From Natrinema hispanicum (GTDB lineage: Archaea > Halobacteriota > Halobacteria > Halobacteriales > Natrialbaceae), in NCBI RefSeq assembly GCF_004217335.1, contig NZ_SHMP01000004.1, positions 992,001 to 1,056,000 on the forward strand: 64,000 nt of DNA, written 5' to 3'. This document shows positions 18,015 through 25,129 of this stretch, in pieces (within the stretch, counting starts at the first letter, position 1; each line of letters opens with the position of its first letter). Both the position numbers and the translations under genes were made by a program. The notes beneath the pieces were generated by a model. It was not told the origin of the DNA, did no database searches, and was given only the letters and a program-made list of their open reading frames with translations.

Positions 18015-19769
18015 ATGGCATCTAACATCACTCCTGCAGTTGATGACGATGCCCCCGCTTTGGCGGGGGCGATCGTCATCCACGCCAAGAAAGTCTGTGA
18101 AACAGCTGATCATCTCTGGCGTGTACTTGGAGACGTCTCGATTCCCGTAGATGGACTAACAGACACTCGACAACAGCACAAAGTCTCGTTCGGAACCGAG
18201 TCAATGGCACGAGTCTACATCTACCAGGCGATCTACGACCTCGCCCAAAGCGAGGTCGCAGATCGGCTTGAGAACCGTCCAGCACTGCTGAAACAGCTAG
18301 GTTTGAACAGGGTGCCAACTCAGCAGAATCTCTCATACGCTTGGAACCAATTCAGCGAGCAGACCAAGACCACGCTTGAGGCCGCTGCGAAGGGAATAGC
18401 TCGTGAAGCCCGTGATCACGACGTTATTTCGGAGGCACTCATTCCAATTAACCTGGATGAAAAGGAAGCGAGCGACGATAAATCCGATTCGACAGTGTCT
18501 CGCGCACACGTGCGCGAGCACGGGAGTAAGGTCGTCGAACTCGCTCGCCGACACGGCTTCGCCGAGTTCGACTCCGATAGAGCCGACAACAGGGTCTATG
18601 AGGACGAACAGATCCTTGATCTGTTCTCCAACGCGTGCCTCACGCAGGGGAGCGCTCATTCAGAGGGAGAAGCTGGGTGGTTCCTTGAAGAGAACGAGAT
18701 CTGTGACGACTCGACGTTTCTCCGAGTAATCAAGCAGTTTGCGACGCCATCCGACGAGGAAGTAACGCGCTCCGTTCAGGAGTTGCAGATCGAGGATATC
18801 GTCGCGTTCACTGAGCTGTATCGAGAGGCTGTGATGGCCTCGTTCAACGCGGCGACCGAAAATATCCTCAAGACGATTCGTCACGAGGATCCCTTCGACG
18901 ACCGCCACGTTGTGGCGGCCGTCGACTTCACACACGTCCCCTACCACGTCTGGCCGTGGATCGACAAGGACGAGAAAATCCCGAAAGCAGAGTATCCGCC
19001 GATGGTCAGCGGGTACAAAGAAGACGGTGAAATCAAGCACGGGTATACGTTCGCGACGATCACGATCGTCGGGAACGATGTCCCAATCATCCTGGGTATC
19101 GAGCCAGTCAAGGAACGCTCTGCATGGGAACCAGAAGATGCGCCAGCCGATTCGAAGGCGGATGTGGTTGACGTACTGCTGGACACAGCCCAGCAGTACG
19201 TCGATCTCGACGAAGTGCTCCTAGACCGGGGATTCTACAGTAACGAGGTGTACGCAACGATTCACGACCGCGGGCTTGTGTACCTGACGCCAGTGCCGAA
19301 GTACGAAGACGATTACGAAGCAATCGGGAAAATCAAGAGCAAAGAAGGAGTTGACGCCGCTGTCAAGAACGATGTCCCGTTCGCCATTGATGGCGAACTC
19401 CACCACACCGCAGAGTTCCTGTACGCACCAGCGACTGATGAGGAAGCTGACGGAAGCTATGCCGTGTTCGTGACCAACCGTGATCACGTCGCTCCCGAGG
19501 AGATCATACACGTCACCAACAGCTACAGCCGACGCTGGGATATCGAAAATCAGTACAAGTCGGTGAAAGCATTTCTTCCCAAGACGTCCTCGAAGGACTA
19601 CCGTGTTCGGTTGTTCAGCTTCACGTTCGCAGCATTGTTGTACAATCTCTGGAGGCTTACCGATTACTTGGTGAAGCTCGGAACAGATCGCGAGATCAGA
19701 TCGCCGCCGGTCGTGACCGCCAGGACATTCGTCCGGGCGGTCAGTCAATCACTCCGACAAGGTGGCTAA
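18015..19769 (+). CDS. IS4-family DDE transposase
   Basis: The 584-residue protein has the IS4 catalytic core. The first Asp is D304 in VVAAVDFTHVPYH and the second is D404 in DEVLLDRGFYS. The Y-x2-R-x3-E-x6-K signature is at YSRRWDIENQYKSVK, with Glu 511. The N-terminal half is likely DNA-binding; the C-terminus has a hydrophobic helix, FTFAALLYNLWRLTDYL. The frame is intact, so it may be active. A strong imperfect inverted repeat lies in codons 10-22 (18042-18080). G+C is lower than the neighbours. Confidence 0.9.
   Translation: MASNITPAVDDDAPALAGAIVIHAKKVCETADHLWRVLGDVSIPVDGLTDTRQQHKVSFGTESMARVYIYQAIYDLAQSEVADRLENRPALLKQLGLNRVPTQQNLSYAWNQFSEQTKTTLEAAAKGIAREARDHDVISEALIPINLDEKEASDDKSDSTVSRAHVREHGSKVVELARRHGFAEFDSDRADNRVYEDEQILDLFSNACLTQGSAHSEGEAGWFLEENEICDDSTFLRVIKQFATPSDEEVTRSVQELQIEDIVAFTELYREAVMASFNAATENILKTIRHEDPFDDRHVVAAVDFTHVPYHVWPWIDKDEKIPKAEYPPMVSGYKEDGEIKHGYTFATITIVGNDVPIILGIEPVKERSAWEPEDAPADSKADVVDVLLDTAQQYVDLDEVLLDRGFYSNEVYATIHDRGLVYLTPVPKYEDDYEAIGKIKSKEGVDAAVKNDVPFAIDGELHHTAEFLYAPATDEEADGSYAVFVTNRDHVAPEEIIHVTNSYSRRWDIENQYKSVKAFLPKTSSKDYRVRLFSFTFAALLYNLWRLTDYLVKLGTDREIRSPPVVTARTFVRAVSQSLRQGG
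18015..19769 (+). mobile_element. IS4-type insertion sequence, ends not resolved
   Basis: The transposase gene defines an insertion sequence. I could not identify convincing terminal inverted repeats or a target-site duplication in the flanks (17910-18014 and 19770-20205), so the coordinates given are those of the transposase only and the real element is longer. Confidence 0.55.
18042..18080. repeat. Inverted repeat inside the start of the transposase gene
   Basis: Left arm 18042-18058 (GATGACGATGCCCCCGC) pairs with right arm 18063-18080 (GCGGGGGCGATCGTCATC), one base unpaired and a 4-base loop. In mRNA this forms a very stable hairpin near the start codon, which could hold back transposase translation. 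Confidence 0.6.
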
Positions 19770-20205
19770 GCGGAAAGCACTCGGTGTGGCTCGCCTGCGG
19801 CAAGCCGCAGGACTCGCGTTCTATCTCCTAAATCGCGTGTTGGACGCTGCTCAGCACATCTTGCTTAGCGAGCCAAGAATTGCGACATAGGATTCGAGAG
19901 AGTTCTACTCGGATTTTATTTGGTTCCTCCGAAGCTCGTTTGTAGACGCTCTACATCCCAGAAACGTGGGTGCTAGTGTGGGCGATGAAGCCGAGCGCCA
20001 GCGGGCGACTCGCCAGGATTGTCGCAATGATTGGCTATCGAGAAGCAGGAACCCGCTTTCAAATCGCCAGCGGGCAAACAGATACTGAATCACGAACTGC
20101 TGTTGCACATCCGTAAAGCGCGGGCGAAGCCGTGCCGTCAGAATCGATTACGAACACTCGAGAGCAGATGGTATTGACAAAGACACTGCTACGAACGCGA
20201 TCTGA
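19770..20205. other. Non-coding stretch after the transposase
   Basis: No supported gene. It contains a perfect hairpin, CTGCGGC-AA-GCCGCAG (19795-19810), and an 11-base direct repeat CGCCAGCGGGC at 19996 and 20065. It probably holds the right end of the insertion sequence and remnant sequence. Confidence 0.45.
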
Positions 20206-20718
20206 TCAGTCCGCCAGGGGCGACTCGGTCCCGCAGACGCTGTCGATAATGACGTCGCCGTCGGGCCGGGAGGCGATCCAGAAGAGCTTGTAGGCGTCGG
20301 CCGACCGCTCGAAGGTTACATCCGGCTCGGAGCCGACGGCGACCTTCCGGAGCGTCCATTTGAACACGGCGTCTTCGGCCTTTCGGTGAGTCTGTGCGTC
20401 GGAGAGTTCCGATGGGATCACGAGCACGTCGTCGACCGTTCGCGTCTGCGTTTCCGGGAACGTGTCGGCCCGCACGGCCAGCCGGCGCGCGCGATCGACG
20501 GTGACGACGTAGTCGATGTCGCGATCCGCGATCACCGGCCGCTCGATCGTCGCGACCGCGTCGTAGACGCGGTAGGGATACGCGACGGCACCGACGCGGC
20601 CGCTCGAGTCAACGTCCTCACGCGCGACCGTCGGTGTGATGACCGGCAGCTCGGTACGCTCGTGGCGACCCCCTGTGGCATCGTCCGGTGGTTCCGGCGG
20701 GCGACGTGGCGTGCTCAT
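20206..20718 (-). CDS. Conserved haloarchaeal protein downstream of the symporter
   Basis: A 170-residue soluble protein with no recognised domain. It has a Pro/Asp-rich N-terminus, then PVITPTVAREDVDSSGRVGAV and paired beta-like segments (YVVTVDRARRLAVRAD, VDDVLVIPSELS). A Trp/Lys-rich stretch, KWTLRKVAVGSEPDV, is near the end. It begins one base from the symporter stop, so the two are co-transcribed. A role tied to the transported solute is likely but unknown. Confidence 0.65.
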   Translation of the reverse strand: MSTPRRPPEPPDDATGGRHERTELPVITPTVAREDVDSSGRVGAVAYPYRVYDAVATIERPVIADRDIDYVVTVDRARRLAVRADTFPETQTRTVDDVLVIPSELSDAQTHRKAEDAVFKWTLRKVAVGSEPDVTFERSADAYKLFWIASRPDGDVIIDSVCGTESPLAD

Positions 20719-22407
20719 CTACTCGTCACCCTCGTCCCAGTAGTCGGTTGCGTCGACGTGGGCGCGGATGGTGTCGGTCTCCGTGACGGCCTTCGGGGAG
20801 ACGTCGCGACCGCCGTCGGTGACGTAGTCGGGCGCGCCGGTTGGACTATCACCGCTCGAGAGTGCCGAGAGCGGTTTGTCGAACACGTTGAAGTGATCGC
20901 CGACGCCCTCGGGCGGACGCGTGAGCAGTGAAACGACGACCAACGTCGTCGTCGAGAGAATAAATGCGGGGAAGAGCCCGTAGACGCCCACCAGTCCCGA
21001 GAGGAACGGTGACGCGTCGACTGCATTCTGGAGTCCGAGCACGCCAAGGAGTGTCGACAGTTGCGTCCACAGGAACATCGTCGCCGTGCCGACGATCATG
21101 CTCGCGACCGAGCCTTTGGCGGTGACGCGTTTCCACCACAGCGACGCGATCAGCGTCGGGCCGATGGCCGCACCGAGGCCGCCCCAGGCGTAGTCAAGGA
21201 CGAGCGTGTAGATGGGGGTGTCTTTCGCGATGTAGGCGAAGGCAATACTCGCCGCACCGAGCGCGAGTGTGACGAGCTGGGAGTAACGCACGAGTTTTGC
21301 CTGGCTCGCGTTCGGATTGACGTAGCCGTGATAGACGTCCTCGACGATAGCGCTGGTCGCAACGAGCAGCTGCGAGTCGGCGCTGGACATCATCGCGGCG
21401 AGGGCCGCCGCCAGAATGATCCCCGCGATCGCGCCGGGGAAGAACTCGAGCGTGAGCATCGGCATGACGTTATTCGGGTCATCGATGCCGCCCTGCCCGA
21501 AGGCAACCAGCGCGTACAGCCCGACGAAGCCAGCCCCGATGTAGGCGACGAACATGAACAGCTGGGCGACCAGCGCCGCCAGCCGGATGTTCTTGACCTC
21601 GTCGATTCCCATGAAGCGCACCATGACGTGTGGATTCCCTGGGATACCGAGCCCGATGGCGGCGTAGCTGATGATGCCGAAGATCGCCGCCCACCCAGTC
21701 ATTCCGGCCGTGATACTCGTGTACGAACTGCCGACAGACGCGAGGTCGTTGAACGGAAGCCCGTAGTTAGTAAACGCCAGGATCGGCAGGATGATGAACG
21801 CCATCAGGATGATCGCGCCCTGGAAGTAGTCGGACCACGCGACGGCGAAGTAGCCACCGAGCATCGTGTAGCCGACAACGATGACGCCACCGCCGAGGAT
21901 GCCGACCAGCGGCTCGACGCCGGTGAGCACCTCGAGTAGCGTCCCGGCGGCAACGATCTGTGCACCCACGTACCCGCCCTCGAAGATCATCAGGACGACC
22001 GCGGAGACGCCTTTGACGAGCCCGGTGTCGTCCTGCAGGCGCGTCTCGAAGAAGGTTGGCAGCGTGACCGCTTTCACAATCTCGGTGTATTTCCGAAGGC
22101 GTTTCGCGAGTCCGGCCCAGGCAAACAGATCGGCCGGAATCATGCCGAGCCCGTTGTAAAAGGCCATCACGCCCGTCCCGAAGGCGTCGCTTGGGACACC
22201 GAGCGTGAGCCAGCCGCTCATCTCGGAGGCTCGTTCGGAAAAGCCCGTGACGACCGGGCCGACGCTTCGACCGCCGATGACGTAGTCGTCGACGGTGTCC
22301 ATAAGTCGAGAGGAGTAGAGCCCGATCCCGAGCAGGATGAGGAGATACGCCGCGAACGTTCCGAGGACCCACGCGCCGGCCGAGCCGGCGAGTCCGCTAC
22401 TGGGCAT
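20719..22407 (-). CDS. Sodium:solute symporter (SSS/PutP family)
   Basis: A 562-residue membrane protein with about 13 helices. It shows SSS features: an early GRSVGPVVTGFSERASEMSG segment, a central GIPGNPHVMVRFMGIDEVKN, and AALAAMMSSADSQLLVATSA, which contains the conserved Ser residues of the second sodium site. These match the proline permease branch, so proline or a similar solute taken up with sodium is probable. The tail is acidic and cytosolic. Its ATG lies inside the end of a tiny upstream gene, so translation is coupled. Confidence 0.88.
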   Translation of the reverse strand: MPSSGLAGSAGAWVLGTFAAYLLILLGIGLYSSRLMDTVDDYVIGGRSVGPVVTGFSERASEMSGWLTLGVPSDAFGTGVMAFYNGLGMIPADLFAWAGLAKRLRKYTEIVKAVTLPTFFETRLQDDTGLVKGVSAVVLMIFEGGYVGAQIVAAGTLLEVLTGVEPLVGILGGGVIVVGYTMLGGYFAVAWSDYFQGAIILMAFIILPILAFTNYGLPFNDLASVGSSYTSITAGMTGWAAIFGIISYAAIGLGIPGNPHVMVRFMGIDEVKNIRLAALVAQLFMFVAYIGAGFVGLYALVAFGQGGIDDPNNVMPMLTLEFFPGAIAGIILAAALAAMMSSADSQLLVATSAIVEDVYHGYVNPNASQAKLVRYSQLVTLALGAASIAFAYIAKDTPIYTLVLDYAWGGLGAAIGPTLIASLWWKRVTAKGSVASMIVGTATMFLWTQLSTLLGVLGLQNAVDASPFLSGLVGVYGLFPAFILSTTTLVVVSLLTRPPEGVGDHFNVFDKPLSALSSGDSPTGAPDYVTDGGRDVSPKAVTETDTIRAHVDATDYWDEGDE

Positions 22408-22543
22408 ACTCGCTCTCCTCGTATTGCTCTCGCAGTCGTTTTTCGCGCCGTCCTTCCCAAACGTAGTACACGCCGAGCATCACCAGATACACGACGAAGG
22501 GGCCGAACAGCCACACGAGATCGACCGAACTATTCGCAGGCAT
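22397..22543 (-). CDS. Small membrane accessory protein of the symporter
   Basis: A 48-residue protein beginning MPANSSVDLVWLFGPFVVYL, with one hydrophobic helix followed by YYVWEGRREKRLREQYEESE. Single-helix proteins with a charged C-terminal tail are found directly upstream of SSS transporters in many prokaryotes (DUF3311- or YhdT-like partners). The 11-base overlap with the symporter start supports a coupled pair. The family name is uncertain. Confidence 0.7.
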   Translation of the reverse strand: MPANSSVDLVWLFGPFVVYLVMLGVYYVWEGRREKRLREQYEESEYAQ

Positions 22544-22603
22544 TACCGTCGTGTCGACACCACCCGGATATAAGCGCGTCGAGGGAGAACGCCGTCGAAC
22601 TAT

Positions 22604-22689
22604 CTGACGGACTCCTGTCAGTCAATGACGGCGCACCCGCAACCTGTCCTGCGGGCACGCCGATCACTCGGGACAGCAGACCGTATCAG
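22604..22689. repeat. 86-bp palindromic intergenic element, copy B
   Basis: Starts CTGACGGACTCCTGTCAGTC and ends ACAGCAGACCGTATCAG, with a GC-rich self-complementary centre. It lies between the start of the symporter accessory gene and the 3' end of the EcfT gene, 11 bases past the latter's stop. Confidence 0.8.
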
Positions 22690-22700
22690 CCCCTCGATTG

Positions 22701-23405
22701 TTAATAGAACGCGGACACGGCGAGGACAACGGCCAGGCCGAGCACGGGATAATCGACTCGCGAGAACGCAAGCGCCGGGAGCGTGGGGTTCCACGCGAAA
22801 CACCGCGCTCGTAGCGCAAGCGAGAGTCGGTCTGCCCGATCAAACGCGCGCGTGACGCCGAGCATGCCGATCGTGCTGGCGCGGTCGACCACGCCGCGTT
22901 CGGTTCCCAACCGGGCGGCCATCGCTTCCCGGATCGTCCGCAGATCGCCACGGAGGACGGGGAGAAACCGGAAGACGAGTCCGACACCGACGCCGAGGAG
23001 TTGGCCTGGTTTGCCGGGGATCGTCCGCTGGATCGCCGCTCGAGAGTCACGCACCGGCGTCGATCGGACGTAGGCGGCGCTGACGAGCAGGATGAGCAGC
23101 ACCCGATAGCTCGCCAGCCCCGACGCGACGGCGGCCGACCGGTCGAACCAGGGTGGACCGACGGTGACGCCCGCGAGCAGCGGCGCGAGCGCGAGGACGA
23201 CCAGCGCAAGCCGGTAGGAGACGAGGGTCCGACGGAGCGACAGCCGCGCTGTGGCCATCGCGACCGCCGTCAGGGCCGAGAAGACGATGAGCGCACGCGG
23301 CGTCGTATGCGCCAGCGCGGTGGCGGCGAATCCGATCTGGACCGCCAGCTTGGCTCGCGGATCGAGCCGGTGTGCGAGGCTCTCGTCTGGTTCGTAGGTC
23401 AGCAT
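22701..23405 (-). CDS. bioN: ECF transporter transmembrane component EcfT (BioN-type)
   Basis: A 234-residue membrane protein with about five helices. It has the EcfT coupling motif in VDRASTIGMLGVTRAFDRA and the second Arg motif in LSLALRARCFAWNP. It begins with a cytosolic MLTYEPDESLAHRLDPRAK, typical of EcfT. With the ATPase and BioY it forms the biotin uptake complex. ATG 23403-23405 overlaps the ATPase stop by 7 bases. Confidence 0.88.
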   Translation of the reverse strand: MLTYEPDESLAHRLDPRAKLAVQIGFAATALAHTTPRALIVFSALTAVAMATARLSLRRTLVSYRLALVVLALAPLLAGVTVGPPWFDRSAAVASGLASYRVLLILLVSAAYVRSTPVRDSRAAIQRTIPGKPGQLLGVGVGLVFRFLPVLRGDLRTIREAMAARLGTERGVVDRASTIGMLGVTRAFDRADRLSLALRARCFAWNPTLPALAFSRVDYPVLGLAVVLAVSAFY

Positions 23406-24112
23406 CGTGTGGTATCCGGTACGCGTACCTCGAGTCCGTCGAGTTCGTCCAGTGCGTCCGCAGGCGGGCCATCGACGGCGACGCGGCCGTCGTGCATGGC
23501 GATTATCCGGTCGGCGAGTTCGCAAACGTCCCGAAGATCGTGGGTGGCAAGCAGGACGCCAGTGCCGTCGGCCGACAGCGACGCGAGGCGCTCGAGGACC
23601 GAGCGGCGCGCGGGAGCGTCCAGCCCGGTAAAGGGCTCGTCGAGGACGAGGTGGGTCGGCTCCATCGCGAGCGCACCCGCGATCGCCACGCGTGACTGCT
23701 CACCGCCTGAGAGGGCGTCGATACGCTCGTCTTCGCGGTCGGCCATGTTCACTGCCTCGAGTGCGGCCGCGACGCGGCGGTCGATCTCCGCGCGCTCGAG
23801 TCCGAGGTTTTCGGGGCCGAAGGCGACGTCTTCCCCGACGGTCGCGGCGACGAACTGGTCACGCGGGTGCTGGAAGACCATGCCGACGCTCGAGCGGGCG
23901 GCGATCAGGTCCTCGGCGACCGGCGTGCCATCGACGAGTACCTCGCCGGAGTCGGGCTCGAGGAGGCCGTTGGAATGGCGCAACAGTGTCGTCTTCCCGC
24001 TGCCGTTTGCTCCCGCCAACAGGACGAACTCGCCGGCGTCGATCGACAGCGAGACGTTCTCGAGCACGGGGACATCATCGAACGCGTGGGAGACAGACTG
24101 AAACTCGATCAT
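23399..24112 (-). CDS. bioM: ECF transporter ATPase (BioM-type)
   Basis: The 237-residue ABC ATPase powers biotin uptake. Walker A is LAGANGSGKTTLLRHSNG, the signature is LSGGEQSRVAIAGALAMEP, Walker B is LVLDEPFTGLDAPARR, and the H-loop is ATHDLRDV. The Q-loop is GMVFQHPRDQF, as in cobalt/biotin-type ECF ATPases. MIEFQSVSHAF at ATG 24112 is the natural N-terminus. Located between bioY and bioN. Confidence 0.9.
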   Translation of the reverse strand: MIEFQSVSHAFDDVPVLENVSLSIDAGEFVLLAGANGSGKTTLLRHSNGLLEPDSGEVLVDGTPVAEDLIAARSSVGMVFQHPRDQFVAATVGEDVAFGPENLGLERAEIDRRVAAALEAVNMADREDERIDALSGGEQSRVAIAGALAMEPTHLVLDEPFTGLDAPARRSVLERLASLSADGTGVLLATHDLRDVCELADRIIAMHDGRVAVDGPPADALDELDGLEVRVPDTTRC

Positions 24113-24137
24113 CGGTACTGCGTGGGTTGGGGAACGG

Positions 24138-24719
24138 TCATGTCGCGATGCGTTCGGCCTCGACGATGGCGACCACGGCCGCGATCTTGATGAGGTCACC
24201 CGGGATAAACGGCACGACGCCGATTTCGATTGCTTTGACCGGGCTGAGCTCGAGAACGTATCCGAGCCAGGCGGCCCCAAGCAGGTAGATAACGGTCAGC
24301 GCCGCGAGTAGCGTCACGACGAGGACCGGCCGCGACAGGTCGGCGGGATCGCCGTCTTCGCTCCATCGGTGGACAACGGCTCCGATCAACAGCGCCGCGG
24401 TCGGATACGACCAGAGATAGCCGGCGCTATTGCCGACGAGGACCCCGAGTCCGGAGGCACGTTCGGCGAAGATGGGGAGTCCGACCGCGCCGGCAGTTAG
24501 GTACAGCAGGAGCGAGAACGCCCCCCAGTACGGGCCGAGGTAGAGTCCCGCGAGATAGACGACGATCACCCCAAGCGATATCGGTATCGGCGAGAACGGG
24601 ATTGGGATTGACCCGACGAAGACGGCCGCCCCCATCAGCGCTGCGAGGACAGCCGCCCGCGCGAAGGGCTTGACGACGTCGTCGTCGACGAGTTCGACTG
24701 AATGCTGATCCGTTGCCAT
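24138..24719 (-). CDS. bioY: Biotin transporter BioY
   Basis: The 193-residue substrate-binding subunit has six helices. Family landmarks are PIPFSPIPISLGVIVVYLAGLYLGP, described here only in part, the GAVGLPIF segment and GNSAGYLWSYP. The last is the biotin-pocket motif region. It is the first gene of bioY-bioM-bioN. A GGAGGT touches the ATG at 24719. A predicted BirA operator covers the promoter, so transcription should fall when biotin is plentiful. No biotin synthesis genes are in the window, consistent with uptake. Confidence 0.9.
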   Translation of the reverse strand: MATDQHSVELVDDDVVKPFARAAVLAALMGAAVFVGSIPIPFSPIPISLGVIVVYLAGLYLGPYWGAFSLLLYLTAGAVGLPIFAERASGLGVLVGNSAGYLWSYPTAALLIGAVVHRWSEDGDPADLSRPVLVVTLLAALTVIYLLGAAWLGYVLELSPVKAIEIGVVPFIPGDLIKIAAVVAIVEAERIAT

Positions 24720-24733
24720 ACCTCCGCTCTCTC

Positions 24734-24761
24734 GTAAACCGGGATGAAAACTTCGGTTTCC
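24734..24761. promoter_or_regulatory. Predicted BirA operator upstream of bioY
   Basis: GTAAACC (24734-24740), 14 bases, then GGTTTCC (24755-24761). This agrees with the published BirA signal TTGTAAACC-N14/15-GGTTTACAA known from bacteria and archaea, except for small changes at the outer bases. It lies 15-42 bases before the bioY start, where it would block the promoter. Confidence 0.65.
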
Positions 24762-25129
24762 GAGACGAGATGTGTGCGAATCGAGATGTGCGTGCAAGCG
24801 GTCACCAACGCTGTCAGTAGCTGGAAACGGCGCGAAACAGGATGCTTCCTCTCAGCGTCACTGGCAGTTTCGGTCGACCTCCGACATGCCAGCGACGGCA
24901 GATTCGGCCGTCAATCGGCCGCCTGCAACCGTCGAACGCGCAACAGGACGCGGTAATAGCTGATTGTCTCGGTTCGCTAACCGAAACGACCGCCGGTCTT
25001 ATACGATCGTTCGGCCCCGTGGTGGGAAAATGAGTCGTCTACGTTCAGGACCGAGACGTGGCGAAATCGGGCCCACTCCGAAGGAGAGCGAGCAGGCGTT
25101 CACAGACGCTTTGCGAGAGGTGCTCACAG
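24762..25129. other. Divergent intergenic region between bioY and the secreted repeat protein
   Basis: No gene is supported here. The left edge holds the bioY control region. At the right edge, GAGGTG (25117-25122) is a ribosome binding site 7 bases before ATG 25130. TCTTATACG (24997-25005) may be the promoter of the large gene. Confidence 0.45.

Noticed and set aside
17910..20205. Terminal inverted repeats of the IS4-type element
   Set aside because: Both flanks were scanned by eye for matching ends; only short chance matches were seen, so no ends are claimed.
23001..24101. 366-codon plus-strand frame opposite the biotin ATPase and EcfT genes
   Set aside because: Ser/Arg-rich translation of the antisense strand. 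The minus strand encodes intact, motif-complete proteins.
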